Of a stretch of 64,000 bases of DNA, positions 30,680-43,275 are shown piece by piece. Position 1 is the stretch's first letter. The number at the start of each line of letters is the position of its first letter. The notes beneath the pieces are model-generated. The model had not been told where the DNA came from and ran no database searches. It saw nothing but the letters and a program-made list of their open reading frames with translations. Position numbers and translations under genes: made by a program. The stretch is from Letharia columbiana (Eukaryota > Ascomycota > Lecanoromycetes > Lecanorales > Parmeliaceae), in assembly GCF_014066305.1 (NCBI RefSeq), contig NW_023501097.1, forward strand, positions 1 through 64,000, written 5' to 3'.

Positions 30680-33600
30680 TCACCATCCGAAATTTGATAC
30701 ATTTGATGATTCTGCAGAATTTGGAGTAGCGTCCTCTCGAGGCTTTCCACCAAATGCCGCATATATTTCAGCCGAATTCCCCTCATCCGTGTAACCTGAA
30801 GCAGGGGTGGCCTCCGCTGAAGCCTCTCTTGCGGTGTTGTTTCTCGCTGTTGCGAATGACGTGGTTATGGGAGCAACGTGCGGCCGAGGCACACGCCTCG
30901 TGGTTTCCTGAGTGGTGTTGCTTCCGAGCAAAGTCCGCTCAGTACTCGCCATAGACGGTGGAGACAATGTTACCCTCGCTTGGGGATTTGCTTCTGTTGG
31001 ACCTGCCTCACTGACAGGGTTCAAGCTCTGGGCTTTGCTCTCGAAGATGTCCTTGCGGATCTCTTCTGAGATGGCTTCCTCCTGGGGTTTGTAATTTGGA
31101 ACATCTTCAGTACCGGGTTGCGGATCACCATCGAGTGGGAATCCACCCAGGTGATCAGGCCTGTGCAAGGTTTGGCTTTGGGCATTGGCGTCCCCGCGGG
31201 ACGGTCCAGCAGAGTGCTTCTCTTCGTTGGCTGAGCTGAACGGGGCCAGCCCCATGGCTCTGTCTTCTGGGGATCTTGGCGAGCCTCCAACCAGAGTCGT
31301 CGCATCGTCTGCGGTTGATGGCAAGGGCTCATTCTTGTTGTCCACATTTGTGCTCCGGGCTCTTCTTCTCTGCTTGAACGTGCGGACCTCTGTGAACTTT
31401 CGAGCTGGGACTCGCACGAGTACGGCCGTTTCCGGATCATCTGCTTTGTCTATACTGTCGATAAATCTCTCGATATTCTCACTCAGGATTCCATAGCGCC
31501 CGGCGCAGCCTCGAGACTCCAGGAAATCGTCCTTTGCCTCGGTGAATGCGCGGTAATAGTAGGAGGCCATTCCGCGGTAATAACAACATCTCGCCGTTAA
31601 GGGGGCGAATTTGAGTGGGCCGGCAGCGACGGCAGCGTGGTTAGCGTGGGAATACATCTTGGGATAATCCTCTAGGATGTAATTGATTTGTGCACGGGTG
31701 AGCAACATGTTGACTTCTGTTTCATGGAGGACCCACCGGGGGTCCGTCCTTACGGGTCGTTGCTGTTCCCCAAGTTCATCAAATATCTCCTTTGATTCAA
31801 TTCTCTCGAGGGCGAGCTTATCTGATTTCTGCTCTCGGGTAGTTGGTGGAGGCCTCGGGTGTGTCCAGGCTATTTGAATTTCTCGCTTGAACTTGGCTTC
31901 TTTCTCCTCGAGATCTTTTTGCATTTGGTAATTGGCACTGTAGAGCTCAAATATTTCGAGTGCGGCTTGGCTGGCTTCTTTCTCTTTCGCCTTCTCGAGA
32001 TCGGACTTGACGGGAGATTCATGGCCTGGCCCCTGAGATTCTACGTTAGAGGCCTGCACGATTGTTTGGAGCTGAGATTGACCTACAGAAGACAGGAGAA
32101 GAGAATCCTCCGTGTTAGGACTCGATGTGCCCGAGCGCTGAGGATTCATGGCTTGAGAACTCCCGTTCTGTCCGTCTGTAGCTGCTTTGGACTCTCGCTC
32201 ATCTTCGACTGCTTGTTCCCCAGAAGGGGGCATCAGTGGGAAATTGGCTTTGTATTTAGCCAAGAAATTCACAATGTCTGCGTTGGCCGTGGAAGCGCTA
32301 GGACTCTCCTCGTGTCCAAGACTCTGCTGTCCATCCTAGACTTTTGCGTTAGGTAATGCCTCAGTCACTTGAAGCAATTGAGACGTACAGGGATAGTCGG
32401 GGAGATGACAAGAGAATCTGTGCGACTACTTGGATTGCTCGAATAGTTGGGACTGATTGATTCGGGACTTGGGGCGTCGCGGGGTATAGCTTTGTAGTTT
32501 CCTTGCAAAGGTGCATCGCTGTTAAGCCAAATTTCGCGGTCGAAATTCTCTCCGCTCTGGTCCTGGGTGGAACTTCTCTCAACGATGGCACCTCCACGAA
32601 CCGGAGACGTGGGTTGTGAACCAGCACTCTTAGTATGGTCACTCCCAGGAGACTTGAGGTGCGAATTACGACTTGCATTCTCCATAGAACCAGAAGACTT
32701 GGGTTGCGAACTACCAGGAGGATGGGTAGTATCAGGTGCTTTAGTTTCGTTGATATCTAGGTCGATTTGCCTTTCAACCGCGTCGTGGATGGAACTTATG
32801 TCAACAAGAGTGGGCTCTGATCCAGATGGTTGGGTTTGCGAACCAAGACTATCGCGCTCGTTGCTGTGGGAAGCATGAAGAGTCTTAGACGATGTTCCTG
32901 TTTGGTCAGGTTTCTGGCCCATGTCTGACACAGCCTGATTCTCGCGGTCGCTTGTCTCATCAATGCTGTGGTCGGATCCCAGGGATTGTGGCAGTAGATC
33001 ATGATCGCTCTCTTGTTTGTTTGATGGATTCCATGAACCAAAATCCTTTATGATGACTTGGTTGTCATTGGAAAGGGCATCTCCAGAATCTGGAGATTGG
33101 AGCCGTGAGTCATGATCGCGATCTTTGTCTTCGGGATCTAAGTTCAGTTGATGGATGTCCTCGGCGTATCTCTTCATCTGTTCAATATGACCTTGACGGT
33201 TGTCTCCCTCATTGGGGACATTTGTAAGTCTTGGTTTTGGATAAACCTCATCCTCACTGCTCTCAGTCGGTTCAGGCTCCGAATGGAGCTCTGAATCATG
33301 ATATGGGTCATCTTTGACCTCTGAACCAGCTCCACGATCAGTCAAGACTCCATCGGCCGTGAAATCAGCGCTGGACGTTCTGCTTTTCATGAGGCTTTTA
33401 TGGCGTTTTCGAGCCACTTGGCGGGCGGGAGGTAGTGTGGCTGGTGACATTAGCGGAAGATCATACAAGTCCGCCTTCTTCTTCCCCTCGTCCCACTTGG
33501 TTTTGCTGTCAGCCCATGAGTGTATTATTGCTTTGGTCGCTCTCATCGCAACTATCGCCTCAGCTTCGTCGTCGGACTCTGGCACATCCCCTTGTTGGTC

Positions 33601-33852
33601 ACCTTCTGCAAACGCATCCTCTGCGACTCCTTCAGAAACAGTATGACGTCTTTCAACAGAATGTCCCCTTGCTTCAGCAGCAATAGTGCTGCTCCTTCCT
33701 CTGGCAGGAGCTGTCTCGCCCTTCTTGCATGTAGCACTGGTATTCCGTACTTCCTTTTCGTGTGATGCGGTATATCTCTGGAAAGAATACAGACGCACTT
33801 TATGAACACCTGGTGTCCAATCCCCACTTGATCGGGTGTCCTCCTTCTCCAT
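30680..33852 (-). CDS. Unknown 1039-aa disordered protein with TPR-like segment
   Basis: Two exons, 33852-32389 and 32335-30680, phase-0 intron. The N-terminal ~490 residues are hydrophilic, Ser/Asp/Glu-rich, with loosely repeated SxGSxxxxSxGS-like units (LKSPGSDHTKSAGSQPTSP). A coiled-coil-like stretch follows (AALEIFELYSANYQMQKDLE). A helical-repeat segment comes next, with paired helices around HETEVNMLLTRAQINYILED and RCCYYRGMASYYYRAFTEAK. The C-terminus is again disordered. The helical segment resembles one in the next gene (34258-35022), so the two may be related. No known family recognised. Confidence 0.65.
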
Positions 33853-34257
33853 GACTCGAGGTAGATAATGATCCGATCAAGCGCTGTTTAACCTGCCTCA
33901 TTGGTATGTTGCAACCTTTGAAGATTCTCTCTGTGTGAGAATGTAGGTGGACGGAGAAGGGACATGTAGCACGCCCGGTCAAAGAATTGTGAACAAAGTC
34001 CAATGAAAGACTTGACCATGAGATTTCCGCAAACAGGACTCATGCTTAGAGCAGTTCAAAACAGGATCATGAAGACAAAAGAGATACTGTCAAGGTGAAT
34101 TGCAAATGAAGCTGTTGAGGGATGACATATTTTCAGACCAGTCTTACTCTAGCTATAAACAAGTTCATTGAAAGCCTGGAATGCTTGTGATTTCGACAAG
34201 CTTCAAAACCTACCCTTCAACCCAACTGCAGCAAGAGCTTGCCTTGACTCATGCTTG
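33853..34257. other. Intergenic
   Basis: About 400 bp between two minus-strand genes. Nothing recognised. Confidence 0.5.
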
Positions 34258-35022
34258 CTACACACTGCGTACAAATTCATCTACATTTGAGTCGCAATAG
34301 AACTTGAAATCCGCAGAAACAGATCGCTGCGAATGGCCCTCGGGCAGCCCTCGAAGGTTCTCTTCGGCCTTTTGGCGACATTCCTTGGTACTCTCGTTGA
34401 CGGACGAACTTAAAACGAAGCACCTTTTCGGAGTCAGCATGGCTTCTTTGAGAAAGCAAAATCCAGTTACAACTTACCACCTGGCGTTAGCGAACTCCCC
34501 TAAGTAATGATAGCATAGCGCACGATGAAATTGCCCCTTTGCAGCTAGCTCTTGCAGGCGAAGATCTACCGCCATAGTGACAGCTTCCTCAGCGTTAGCT
34601 AGCGCTTGCTGTAGATTAGCACCAGTAGATTGAAGCAGTGCCGAGTATAGAAGCCTGGAATTGATGAGGTGATGAGGCCCCAGATCTTCCCGATCTAGCA
34701 TGGCAGGGATCTGGTTGAGAGCTTTCTGGAGCCAGCCATTCGCCCAAGCCTTTTCGATTGGGGCGAGCTGAGGGCAATCCGAGGAGCATTGCCAGGTTCC
34801 TATCCAGCTGGTTTTTGGAGTAGCGGTCACTGTTGGTTTTGGTTCGTAGGCCTGAAGGTGCGAAAGCGCACTTGAGAGTAAACGGTCATACTCCAAATTT
34901 TGGTTTTCGAGTTCAATGATTGCTGACTTGGCGTGCATGAGCTCCACTCTGAGCTGGTTTCGCTCGTTGATGATTTGTAGCAGACTCGCTTTCATCTCTG
35001 AGTTGGTGAATGCAGTCGCCAT
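34258..35022 (-). CDS. Coiled-coil and TPR-like protein, 236 aa
   Basis: Exons 35022-34478 and 34423-34258; the junction gives GEFANARWCFVLSSS. Start is ATG 35022 (MATAFTNSEMKASLLQ). Residues ~10-60 form a likely coiled coil (NERNQLRVELMHAKSAIIEL). The rest is helical-repeat-like: an INSRLLYSALLQ helix, then NLQQALANAEEAVTMAVDLR and FHRALCYHYLGEFANARW. The frame upstream of 35022 is open but lacks ATG. Its repeat segment resembles that of the neighbouring gene at 30680-33852. Function unknown. Confidence 0.65.
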
Positions 35023-35720
35023 GGTCTTCTGTTCGAGATTTGGTAGCTCCTCCTCGATTAGTACGGATTGGAATGGGTGTAAGTGATGATATGGGGTGGG
35101 GGGGCGGACCTGAGGAAGTAAGGAGATGGTGTGTTGCTCGGAGAGGAGGGCATGATATAGAGCGATGAGGGAGTACATGAAAACATTCAAAGACCAGAAA
35201 CAAAGGAGAAGACAATACAATAGTTGAACTTTATTTCACATAATCACATTGTCAATAACTAATGTGTTTTTTTTGTTCTGACTCCACGACACTGTCGCAA
35301 CCTTTCCGCGACGCTTCGCGTGGGGAGGAGAGAAATAAAGGGCATCGAGCCGATCTACGCTGGGTCTTCCGTCATTTCGACTTGTTGTTGTTGTATACAT
35401 TAGCCAAAGTAATGCAAACGTGGGCCCACCACTGTAGCCATTGTATGTGAGACTGAGACATGATGCAGAATTGTGGCGGAAATTTATTTGTAGCTACCTT
35501 AGATTGTTTCCAAACTACCCTAGCTCAGATGTAGCTAGCTCAGATCTGGGATCCCTGTTGAAAAAAGTCTTCCCAAACTCCTTTGATGATATCTATCCAG
35601 CACGCCAGACGCAAGAGGTCTTTCTTTCTCAAAAAAATTCGCTATATCCCTTCACTCCTATGTTTGGCGGCAGCTGTGCCACGCCTGGCTAATCCACCCG
35701 TATATCTGAGCCCCCGGAGC
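35023..35720. other. Divergent promoter region
   Basis: About 700 bp between the TPR-like gene and RPO41. No gene or repeat recognised. Confidence 0.5.
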
Positions 35721-38700
35721 ATGTTTGCACGAGCCTCAAAACGCACGTTGTATCGCGATGCGTACAGGCAATCCACTTCCAGCCTCGAGCTTCTACATCT
35801 CCCTTTCCTATGCCCCGCTTTATTTGGACAATTAAATGGCGCCCCCATTCATTCGAAAACCGTCCGGGCCGCCTCCTCAAAGCCCCACCTGGAACGGTCA
35901 AACGCGAGGAGTTGCAGACATCCGATACCCAGGACCCCTTCACACCGTAGAAGGCTCGCCTCAGCTGCCACCGCCGTCCAGTATGAACCTGAACATGACT
36001 CATATGTTCCTTGGGCTGAACCTTCGGTCGCCAATTTCAACTACCAGCCTAGGTTTGACGGAACCGGCATCTCTGCCCTTCGCCACTTTGATCCGAATAC
36101 CTCACTGCTCATCATCAAAGATACACTTACCACACACCCCAAGAGGTTTCGTGTTAAAGACGCCATAACCGGCGACCTCAATGAGCTCCATCAGAACCTA
36201 CATGCCTGCCTCCAAGTGGGCCGTCTCGAGCGAGCTGCGGCTCTCTTGCGAAGGCTCAACCAGATCTACAGTCCAGATGCTGCCGGACTACTTGCTGCAC
36301 ATTCCGACTATGTGAAGGAGCTCACAAACAAGGTCGTACAGACAAAGGATCAGCAGCTTCTCAAAGACCTACAGAGATGGTTCGAAGTGGATTTAAAGCG
36401 CGTTGGGGTCATCCCAAATGCAGAAATTTATGCTCAAATGATCAGAGCCAGTTGGCAGTCGTCGGGTGCAAGCAGAGAACGTGCGGTGAGAAGATACCAG
36501 AAATTGGCTGATGAAGCTGGATTTGGTGCCGAAACCAATGCTCTTTGGGAGTTTGATGTGGAAGACTACTCTCCAGTATGCAGATGCGCATTATTCTAAA
36601 CTTGGTTGCTAATCCCAGACCTAGGTTTCTGCTTCGCGCCTCCAGGAACATGCGGACGCACAAGTGACCGGCCTGACCAAGCTCGACCAGCAAGAACGTG
36701 GAGCAGGGGGAAGAGCCTTCGCTAAGCCTGCAGGTGAAATACAAGCTGTTAAGGCAACGGAACAAAAGGGCTCGGGTCTTTCAACGCTCAAGAAATCATT
36801 AGAGCTGTTCGGAGACAAAGGTGCAGACTTGTTCAGTGGCAGAGAGGTTACTGATGGTGAATTGTCTGCCGAGGAGCGCCAGAGGCTACTGGAAAACAAC
36901 ACGATCACGGCTGCCATGGATCGCTGGCGTGCAGAAGATAAACATCGGAAGGGCATAGGTATCAATAGCAGTCTGGCGTCATCTTCGATTGGTGCCATGA
37001 TGTGGAAATGGCACGAGGCTTTGGTCCCGTTGATCGAGGAGGATGTGAAAAAAACGAAAGAAGCCGAAGGAAGGGAAACGAAGAAGAAGGCCGATGAGGA
37101 TCTTCTACTCTGGGGTCCCTTCATGCAATTCCTGTCGCCAGAGAAGCTCTCGGCAGTCGCCATTTTGGCTACTCTGACGATTCTCAGTACGGAAAGTGTC
37201 GATGAACGAGGTATGAGAATCCACCATGTTGTTACAGGCATCGGGAGTGCTATTCAGGCCGAAAGCGTTGCTGAACATTATGGGCATAAGAAAAAGAGAA
37301 AGAAGTGGCGTGAGTCAAACCTGGCAGAGGGGATCAGGGAACTTGATAGCACAGGCCCGGGAATATCAGATGGAAAGCTACAGAATATCCTCCGGGGCCG
37401 GGCATCAAGCCTCTATGATAGTATGGAGTGGACACAAACAATAAAGGTCAAGGTCGGTGCAGTACTCCTCTCTCATCTAATGGACATCGCCAAGGTACAG
37501 GTGTCTCGCAAAGATCCCAAGACCGGTATAGAGCTGCGAGAGACGCAGCCAGTTTTCTTTCACACGTTTCAATACGTGGGTGGGAAGCGCGTGGGTGTCG
37601 TCCGGCTCAACACGGCCGTACTAGAAACGTTGGCGAAGGCTCCTGTGACCTCAGCAATAGCCAAATACCTACCAATGGTCGCCGAACCCAAATCATGGAT
37701 TGGATTCCGCGAAGGAGGTTTCTATGAGCATTCGATACCTGTAGTGCGCATCGGTTCACATGACGTGCAGTCGAAACGGTATGCTATCACTGCAGCGGAA
37801 AACGGAGACATGTCTCAGGTTTTTGCAGGCCTTGACGTACTGGCGAAAACACAGTGGAAAGTCAACTCTTTCGTTTTCAAGGTCATGCTTGATGCATGGA
37901 ATACTGGAGAGGCAATTGCTAAGATTCCTCCCGCAAACCAACCAACTGACAAACCTCGTGAGCCACCACCGTCAGCTGAGCCTAAGGTCCGACAAAAATG
38001 GATGAGGGCCGTACGGGATGCTGAGAACCAGAGGTCAGGGCTCAAGAGTCAAAGGTGTTTTCAAAATTTCCAGCTTGAAGTCGCTCGGGCGTACTTGAAC
38101 GAAACGTTCTATTTTCCACACAACTGTGACTTCCGTGGGCGTGCATATCCTATGGCTCCCTTTTTGAATCATATGGGGGCTGATAATGCGCGAGGCCTTC
38201 TGCTTTTCGCGAAGGGCAAAGAGCTCACCGACTCTGGGCTCTGGTGGCTCAAAATACATCTCGCCAACGTGCATGGATACGACAAGGCTAGCTTCGAGGA
38301 GAGACTGCGGTTCACCGAGAACCATTTGGCTGAAATATATGATTCTGTCAACAACCCTTTGGACGGCAACAGATGGTGGTTGAAAGCTGAGGATCCTTGG
38401 CAGTGCCTTGCGGCCTGCAATGAATTGAAAGCTGCTTTGGACTTGCCCGACCCCACCCGTTACGTCTGCCATCTTGCAATACACCAAGACGGTACTTGCA
38501 ATGGTCTTCAACATTATGCAGCGCTTGGAGGTGATGTCGTTGGTGCCCAGCAGGTGAACCTTGAGCCTGGTGATCGACCGTCCGACATATACACCACTGT
38601 GGCCGAAATGGTCAAAGCAGAGATTGCGGACGAGGCAGCGCAGGGCAACGGGTTGGCACGACAGTTGGATGGTAGAGTGACCAGAAAGGTCGTCAAACAA

Positions 38701-40096
38701 ACAGTCATGACCAATGTTTATGGCGTGACATTTACAGGCGCCAAGAGGCAGGTTCTAAAGCAGCTTGACGATTTGATGCTTGACCTTCCGGATACCTTCG
38801 GACTAAATCGGCTTGCGGCAGCATCGTACGTTGCGAGGAAGATCTTTAAATCACTCTCGACCATGTTTAAAGGAGCACACGACATACAATACTGGCTTTC
38901 GGACTGTGCTGCGAGGATATCCGATTCTATATCGGCGGAGCAAGTTGACTACACCGAGAGACAAGTTAAGGGTGAAAAGTTTCCAAATCAATTCAAGTTG
39001 AAAGCTCTGAGGGGGCAGAAAGACGAGCTCTGGTCGTTCAAGTCAAGCGTCATTTGGACGACGCCTCTGAAAATGCCTATTGTTCAACCTTATCGGAAGA
39101 CAACTACGCGCCGTATCGCCACCAACCTCCAGTCTATCACTATCCGGCATCGCACGGCAGCGGACCCTGTCCACAAAGTGAAACAGCTCCAGGCGTTCCC
39201 GCCAAATTTCATACATTCACTCGACGCCACACACATGTTTCTCACAGCGCTGAAATGCCACGAGGTCGGTCTTACCTTCGCTTCAATCCATGACTCGTTT
39301 TGGACACATGCCGGAGACGTAAACATAATGAACAGAGTCATTCGCGATGCTTTCATCAGGATGCACTCCGAAGACATCATTGGTCGACTTGCGGCTGAAT
39401 TTAACGCAAGGTACAAGGGCTACATGCATCTTGCAAGCGTCTTCTCTAAGAGCCCCGTCGGTCGCAAGATCTTGAGGTGGCGTAGGAGCGTTGATTCAGA
39501 AGCCAAGAAGAGAGGTGTTGCAGCAAGAAAAAGAGACGAACTGATCCTCGAACGCCGCCGTTTGGTTTTGCTCACATCTAAGGACCCCAGGGAGCGCGAA
39601 GAAGGAGAGGCGATGATCACACCAGCGAAATTGTTTGCCGAAGCAGCAGATGAAAAAGCTTTGGCGCCATCAGACATCCAACCAGCTACCATTGGCGAGA
39701 TGGGACCAGCTTCCTTGAGATCTACCAAATTGAAGGCCAACCAACGCCTGGAGGTTGGTGACATCGCGAATATCGAGACAGTGCTTAGTGACGATGAGAC
39801 TGAGGGTCCCGAATTCCACGATACAGCAAATTCCCGAGCCGATGCGGCCGACACGGAGGCAATCGAAGAGACAACGCCCAAGGCAGAGGAGATCGAGCCC
39901 AAAAAGAACAAAGCTGCCAGTAGAGACAGGAAGATCTGGTGCTGGTTGCCGTTGACATTTGCCCCTGTCCCAAAGAAGGTATGTGTAACTATCACCGCCT
40001 GGGTTGTGCCACATGGTTTCAAGGCATTGCTAACCAGTGAGATAGGGTGATTTCGATGTCTCGAGGTTGAAGGAGAGTCAGTATTTCTTTTCTTGA
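35721..40096 (+). CDS. RPO41: Mitochondrial DNA-directed RNA polymerase (T7-like)
   Basis: Three exons, 35721-36575, 36625-39978 and 40046-40096, giving 1419 aa, close to other fungal Rpo41. Transcribes the mitochondrial genome. The N-terminus is Arg/Ser-rich (MFARASKRTLYRDAYRQSTS), a mitochondrial targeting signal. A PPR-like N-terminal domain covers ~residues 170-290. The polymerase domain shows DFRGRAYPM, motif A with its catalytic Asp (AIHQDGTCNGLQHYAALGGD), motif B (RKVVKQTVMTNVYGVTFTGA) and motif C with the second Asp (ASIHDSFWTHAGD). The 17-codon last exon gives KGDFDVSRLKESQYFFS, the conserved family C-terminus. A ~120-residue charged insert precedes it. Confidence 0.96.
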
Positions 40097-40435
40097 GGCT
40101 TATACCTACACTCTGGTGGTATTGGTGCCATATGTTAGTTCGATTTGTGTTGATACTCTTGGACGTCGATATACCACTTTGTACGAGAATATCGCATAGC
40201 GTTGGCGCTGGCTACTGAACAATGTATAGAATAGAGTCGATCGTTTTAGCTTATTGGGGAAGGTCACTGTATGACACCAATGTAAAACAAATATTACTCT
40301 CATAATTTGTTAATAATGATTCGAGTCTGGGATTTCTCATGAGATCGTAATGTTTTTCATTTGTTAATAGATACATCGGAAATAGCTGATCTTCACGCCA
40401 CCATCAACGGCTCTACCTCTGATCATCTACAGATA
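40097..40435. other. Intergenic, convergent 3' ends
   Basis: About 340 bp. Nothing recognised. Confidence 0.5.
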
Positions 40436-41559
40436 CTACAGCTTCGATTGACTTGGGTCATCGATCTTGATCGTCAGCTTGCCAAAGTGCTTCTGATCCC
40501 ACATGTATTGGTACGCCTCCTTGGTCTCTTCCAGACCAAAGACCTTTTCGTCCACAACAGGCTTGATTCCATTCGCATCAATAGCCTCGTTCATCTGCTC
40601 GAATTGTTGCCTCGATCCCACCAAGACGCCCCGCACAGTGCAGATGTTGTTCAGGCAATCGAGGAAACTTGGCTGGTCCTTGCTAAAACCGCCCAGGAAC
40701 CCAATGATCGAAATGGTACCTTCAGGTCGGATAGCTTTCAATGACTGCGCCATTGTCTTTGGACCGCCCACTTCAATGACGTGCGCGCAGCCAATACCAC
40801 CGGGCGTCAATTTCTTGGCTGTTTCGCCCCAGTTTTCATCGGTCTTGTAATTGATGACGTTGTCTGCGCCGAGCTTCTTCAGAACCTCGGCTTTGGCGTC
40901 GGAGGAGGTGGTTGAGATGACGCGGGCGCCGGCTGCTTTGGCAAATTGCAGGGTGAACATGCTCACACCACCGGTCCCCTGCGTCAAGACTGTATCTCCT
41001 GGCTTCAGACTTTTACCCTCAATGCCGTATAGTCCGTTCCACGCGGTCAATGCCGCGCACGGCAGTGTGCTACCTTGCTGGAAGTTCAAGGTCGAAGGCA
41101 TGAGGACCAAGCCTGACTCTTCAAAGACGCCATATTGACGAAGAACGCCGTGGAGAGCACCGCCGAGACCAGTAAGTGTATCAGAGGATGTAATGGGACC
41201 GGCAAGGTGGGATTGATTGAAGAGTGTTAGGACTCCGTCGCCCTTATGGAAGCGTGAGACGCGTGAGCCGGTGGCGACGACGGTGCCTGCGCCGTCTGAG
41301 GCGGGGACGATGGGTAAGGCGGTGGGGAAGGGGTATTTGCCCTGGAGAAATCAATGAGCAAGGTTTTGTGAAGGGAGGAAGAGAAGTGGTATGGCACCAT
41401 GGGAATAATGAGATCTCGGTAGTTCAAAGAAGCGTAGTGGAAGTTGATGAGGACGTCGTGGTCACCGAGGGTTGGGATCTCAGCTTTGTCGTGGAACTTG
41501 AGGCTGTCGAAGCCACTTTTGCCCTCGACAGTCCATTGCTTGGTAGTTGATGGTGCCAT
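40436..41559 (-). CDS. Medium-chain dehydrogenase/reductase, quinone-reductase/ADH-like
   Basis: Two exons, 41559-41398 and 41341-40436, giving 355 aa. MDR superfamily: the N-terminal GroES-like part has DVLINFHYASLNYRDLI and LPIVPASDGAGTVVATGSRV. The Rossmann part has the nucleotide-binding loop in TVLTQGTGGVSMFTLQFAKA and the following AGARVISTTSSDAKAEVLKK. The structural and catalytic zinc Cys residues of classical alcohol dehydrogenases are absent, so a zinc-independent NAD(P)H oxidoreductase acting on alkenal, enone or quinone substrates is likely. It borders the putative biosynthetic locus; membership is undecided. Confidence 0.88.
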
Positions 41560-41893
41560 TGGTGGAGTTGGTCTGTACGGTTTTCCAAAGAGATGCAAAG
41601 ATCAGGTTCAATTGAACAAGTGAACATAGACTACATTTATGAGACTGGTTCTTTGGTGAGTAAGGATGCTTCAATATATGTATGTATGTGTGTGTGGACA
41701 TTTGTTCGTGAAGATAGATCTATCTTCCGATGACGATTTGTAATTCATTCGGAAAACATTCTGACGAAATCGTCATTTGATGGGGAGAAGCCGGAGATAA
41801 AGTACTCGTACCATTGCAATTGCCGATGGATGAGTCATGACCATGCCAGTCTCACTGACCTTTCCTGCCGCCGTTTAGCTGCGAAGTCAGCAG

Positions 41894-41944
41894 GCTAACC
41901 CGAAGGGGCTTAGCGAGGCGAGCTAATCCGAAGGGGCTTAGCGA
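41894..41944. repeat. Two-copy 28-bp tandem repeat, each copy a hairpin
   Basis: GCTAACCCGAAGGGGCTTAG is present at 41894 and again, with one C-to-T change, at 41922. Each copy is self-complementary (GCTAA...TTAGC). It lies about 95 bp downstream of the tyrosinase stop. The remaining sequence between 41560 and 42038 shows no gene. Confidence 0.65.
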
Positions 41945-42038
41945 TCTTGGCAGGTCTGAGGGACTGAGGCAATGACCTTTCCCCAACCAACAAGACATCA
42001 CACTAGACCAAGCCAAGAAGGCCGACGCCGGCGGCCAT

Positions 42039-43275
42039 TCAGTACCTATAGCAAACAAGTCCTGACTCGGTATTCATTATGTCTTCAACACGCACATCTG
42101 GCGCCAGATAACCCAAGGGCAGTGGATCCCTCAGGCTTGCCTCCGAGCTGGACGTATAGGCAGCTTTGCCGGAATAGTCTTTCAATCTGGCCTGTGTATC
42201 ACCCTGCTGCCATTTCCACCATAGTCGATCAAGCTGCGTGTGATGGAGGAAGAAGACTGGATCTATGTTTGAGTTAGTTCAAACGCTGTGCAAACCACGG
42301 AATGCGACGAACCAGCAGGTGCCGTGACGGTAGAGAAATCGCCATGGATGCTCCGTGGAATTGACAAATGTGGGCCATCCTCCACTCCAAGATTGAAAGT
42401 CGCATAATCCGACGTACGCAGTAGCTCATTCAGAGCCGTAGGCTCCAGTGCCGCACTGAATCGAGTAAGATTTCCCCCTGTGGCAAAGCCGCGAGATAGG
42501 CAGTGTGGATACGGAAATTTCTCGACGTAGAGCACCTGGAGCCTGGCAAATGGACCGTCCGTTACGCAATGCCCGTGAATGGACTCAATGTCCTTTTCGT
42601 TGCCGTCGCCGCCGAATCCGAGGGTGGTGTCCCAGACAGGAGCGTGGGTGACATCTTCCCAGTCGAGAGACCAATCCCAGTATCTGGAAGAACGATTAGC
42701 TCTTCGGGTCTGCAGCTCAGGCTCTTGTACGTACGTGAGATGCCCTGCATAGGCGCATTGCTCCCTGAGTGCCTTCTCGTACACATGAATGAAATACCTA
42801 TGCCAGGGAAGAAAAGCCGCAGTATCGTGTGCTTTAGACATTAGTAACACCAGCATTGCTGGGGCGTTCGTTACTCACAAGCCTCGCCATTCCGACTATG
42901 CACATACGGGAAATCATCATACAGGGTCTGATTGAGACCTAGTTTCGAAGGCGAGCTTCTTAGACATTGGACTGCTTCTATATAGTCATTCTTCTCTGCG
43001 TCACTCAAATCTCGCCACTCTCGACGTATGATGGGATTTGTACAGGCCGTGGATGGCAAAGAGTTGGAATCGATCTCTTGTTTGAAGAGGATGCCGCCAC
43101 CAAAGCCCAGGACAGTGCACAAAACCGCTACGCAAAGCGCCAGTGACAAACGTAGAACCCTTGATCTATGCGCGTCGTTGACCGAAGACTGTGGATTCTT
43201 ATCAGCTTTGTCGTCAGCAAACTCCAAGTCTACGACAGGAGCATAGGCCGCTGTCGATTGGCTGTACTGCATCAT
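42039..43275 (-). CDS. Membrane-anchored tyrosinase (UstQ-like copper oxidase)
   Basis: Three exons, 43275-42879, 42831-42313 and 42262-42039, giving 379 aa. Residues ~50-75 are one transmembrane helix (LSLALCVAVLCTVLGFGGG), so a type II membrane protein with a lumenal catalytic domain is expected. CuA histidines lie in FPYVHSRNGEASHDTAAFLP followed by WHRYFIHVYEKALREQCAY. RYWDWSLDW matches the family PYWDW block. CuB histidines lie in GPHLSIPRSIHGDF and ADPVFFLHHTQLDRLWWKWQ. The C-terminal shielding domain of classical tyrosinases is missing. The same architecture occurs in UstQ-type tyrosinases of ustiloxin/phomopsin clusters. Phenol oxidation of a peptide or small metabolite is the likely role. 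An alternative start is the second ATG at 43272. Confidence 0.88.
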
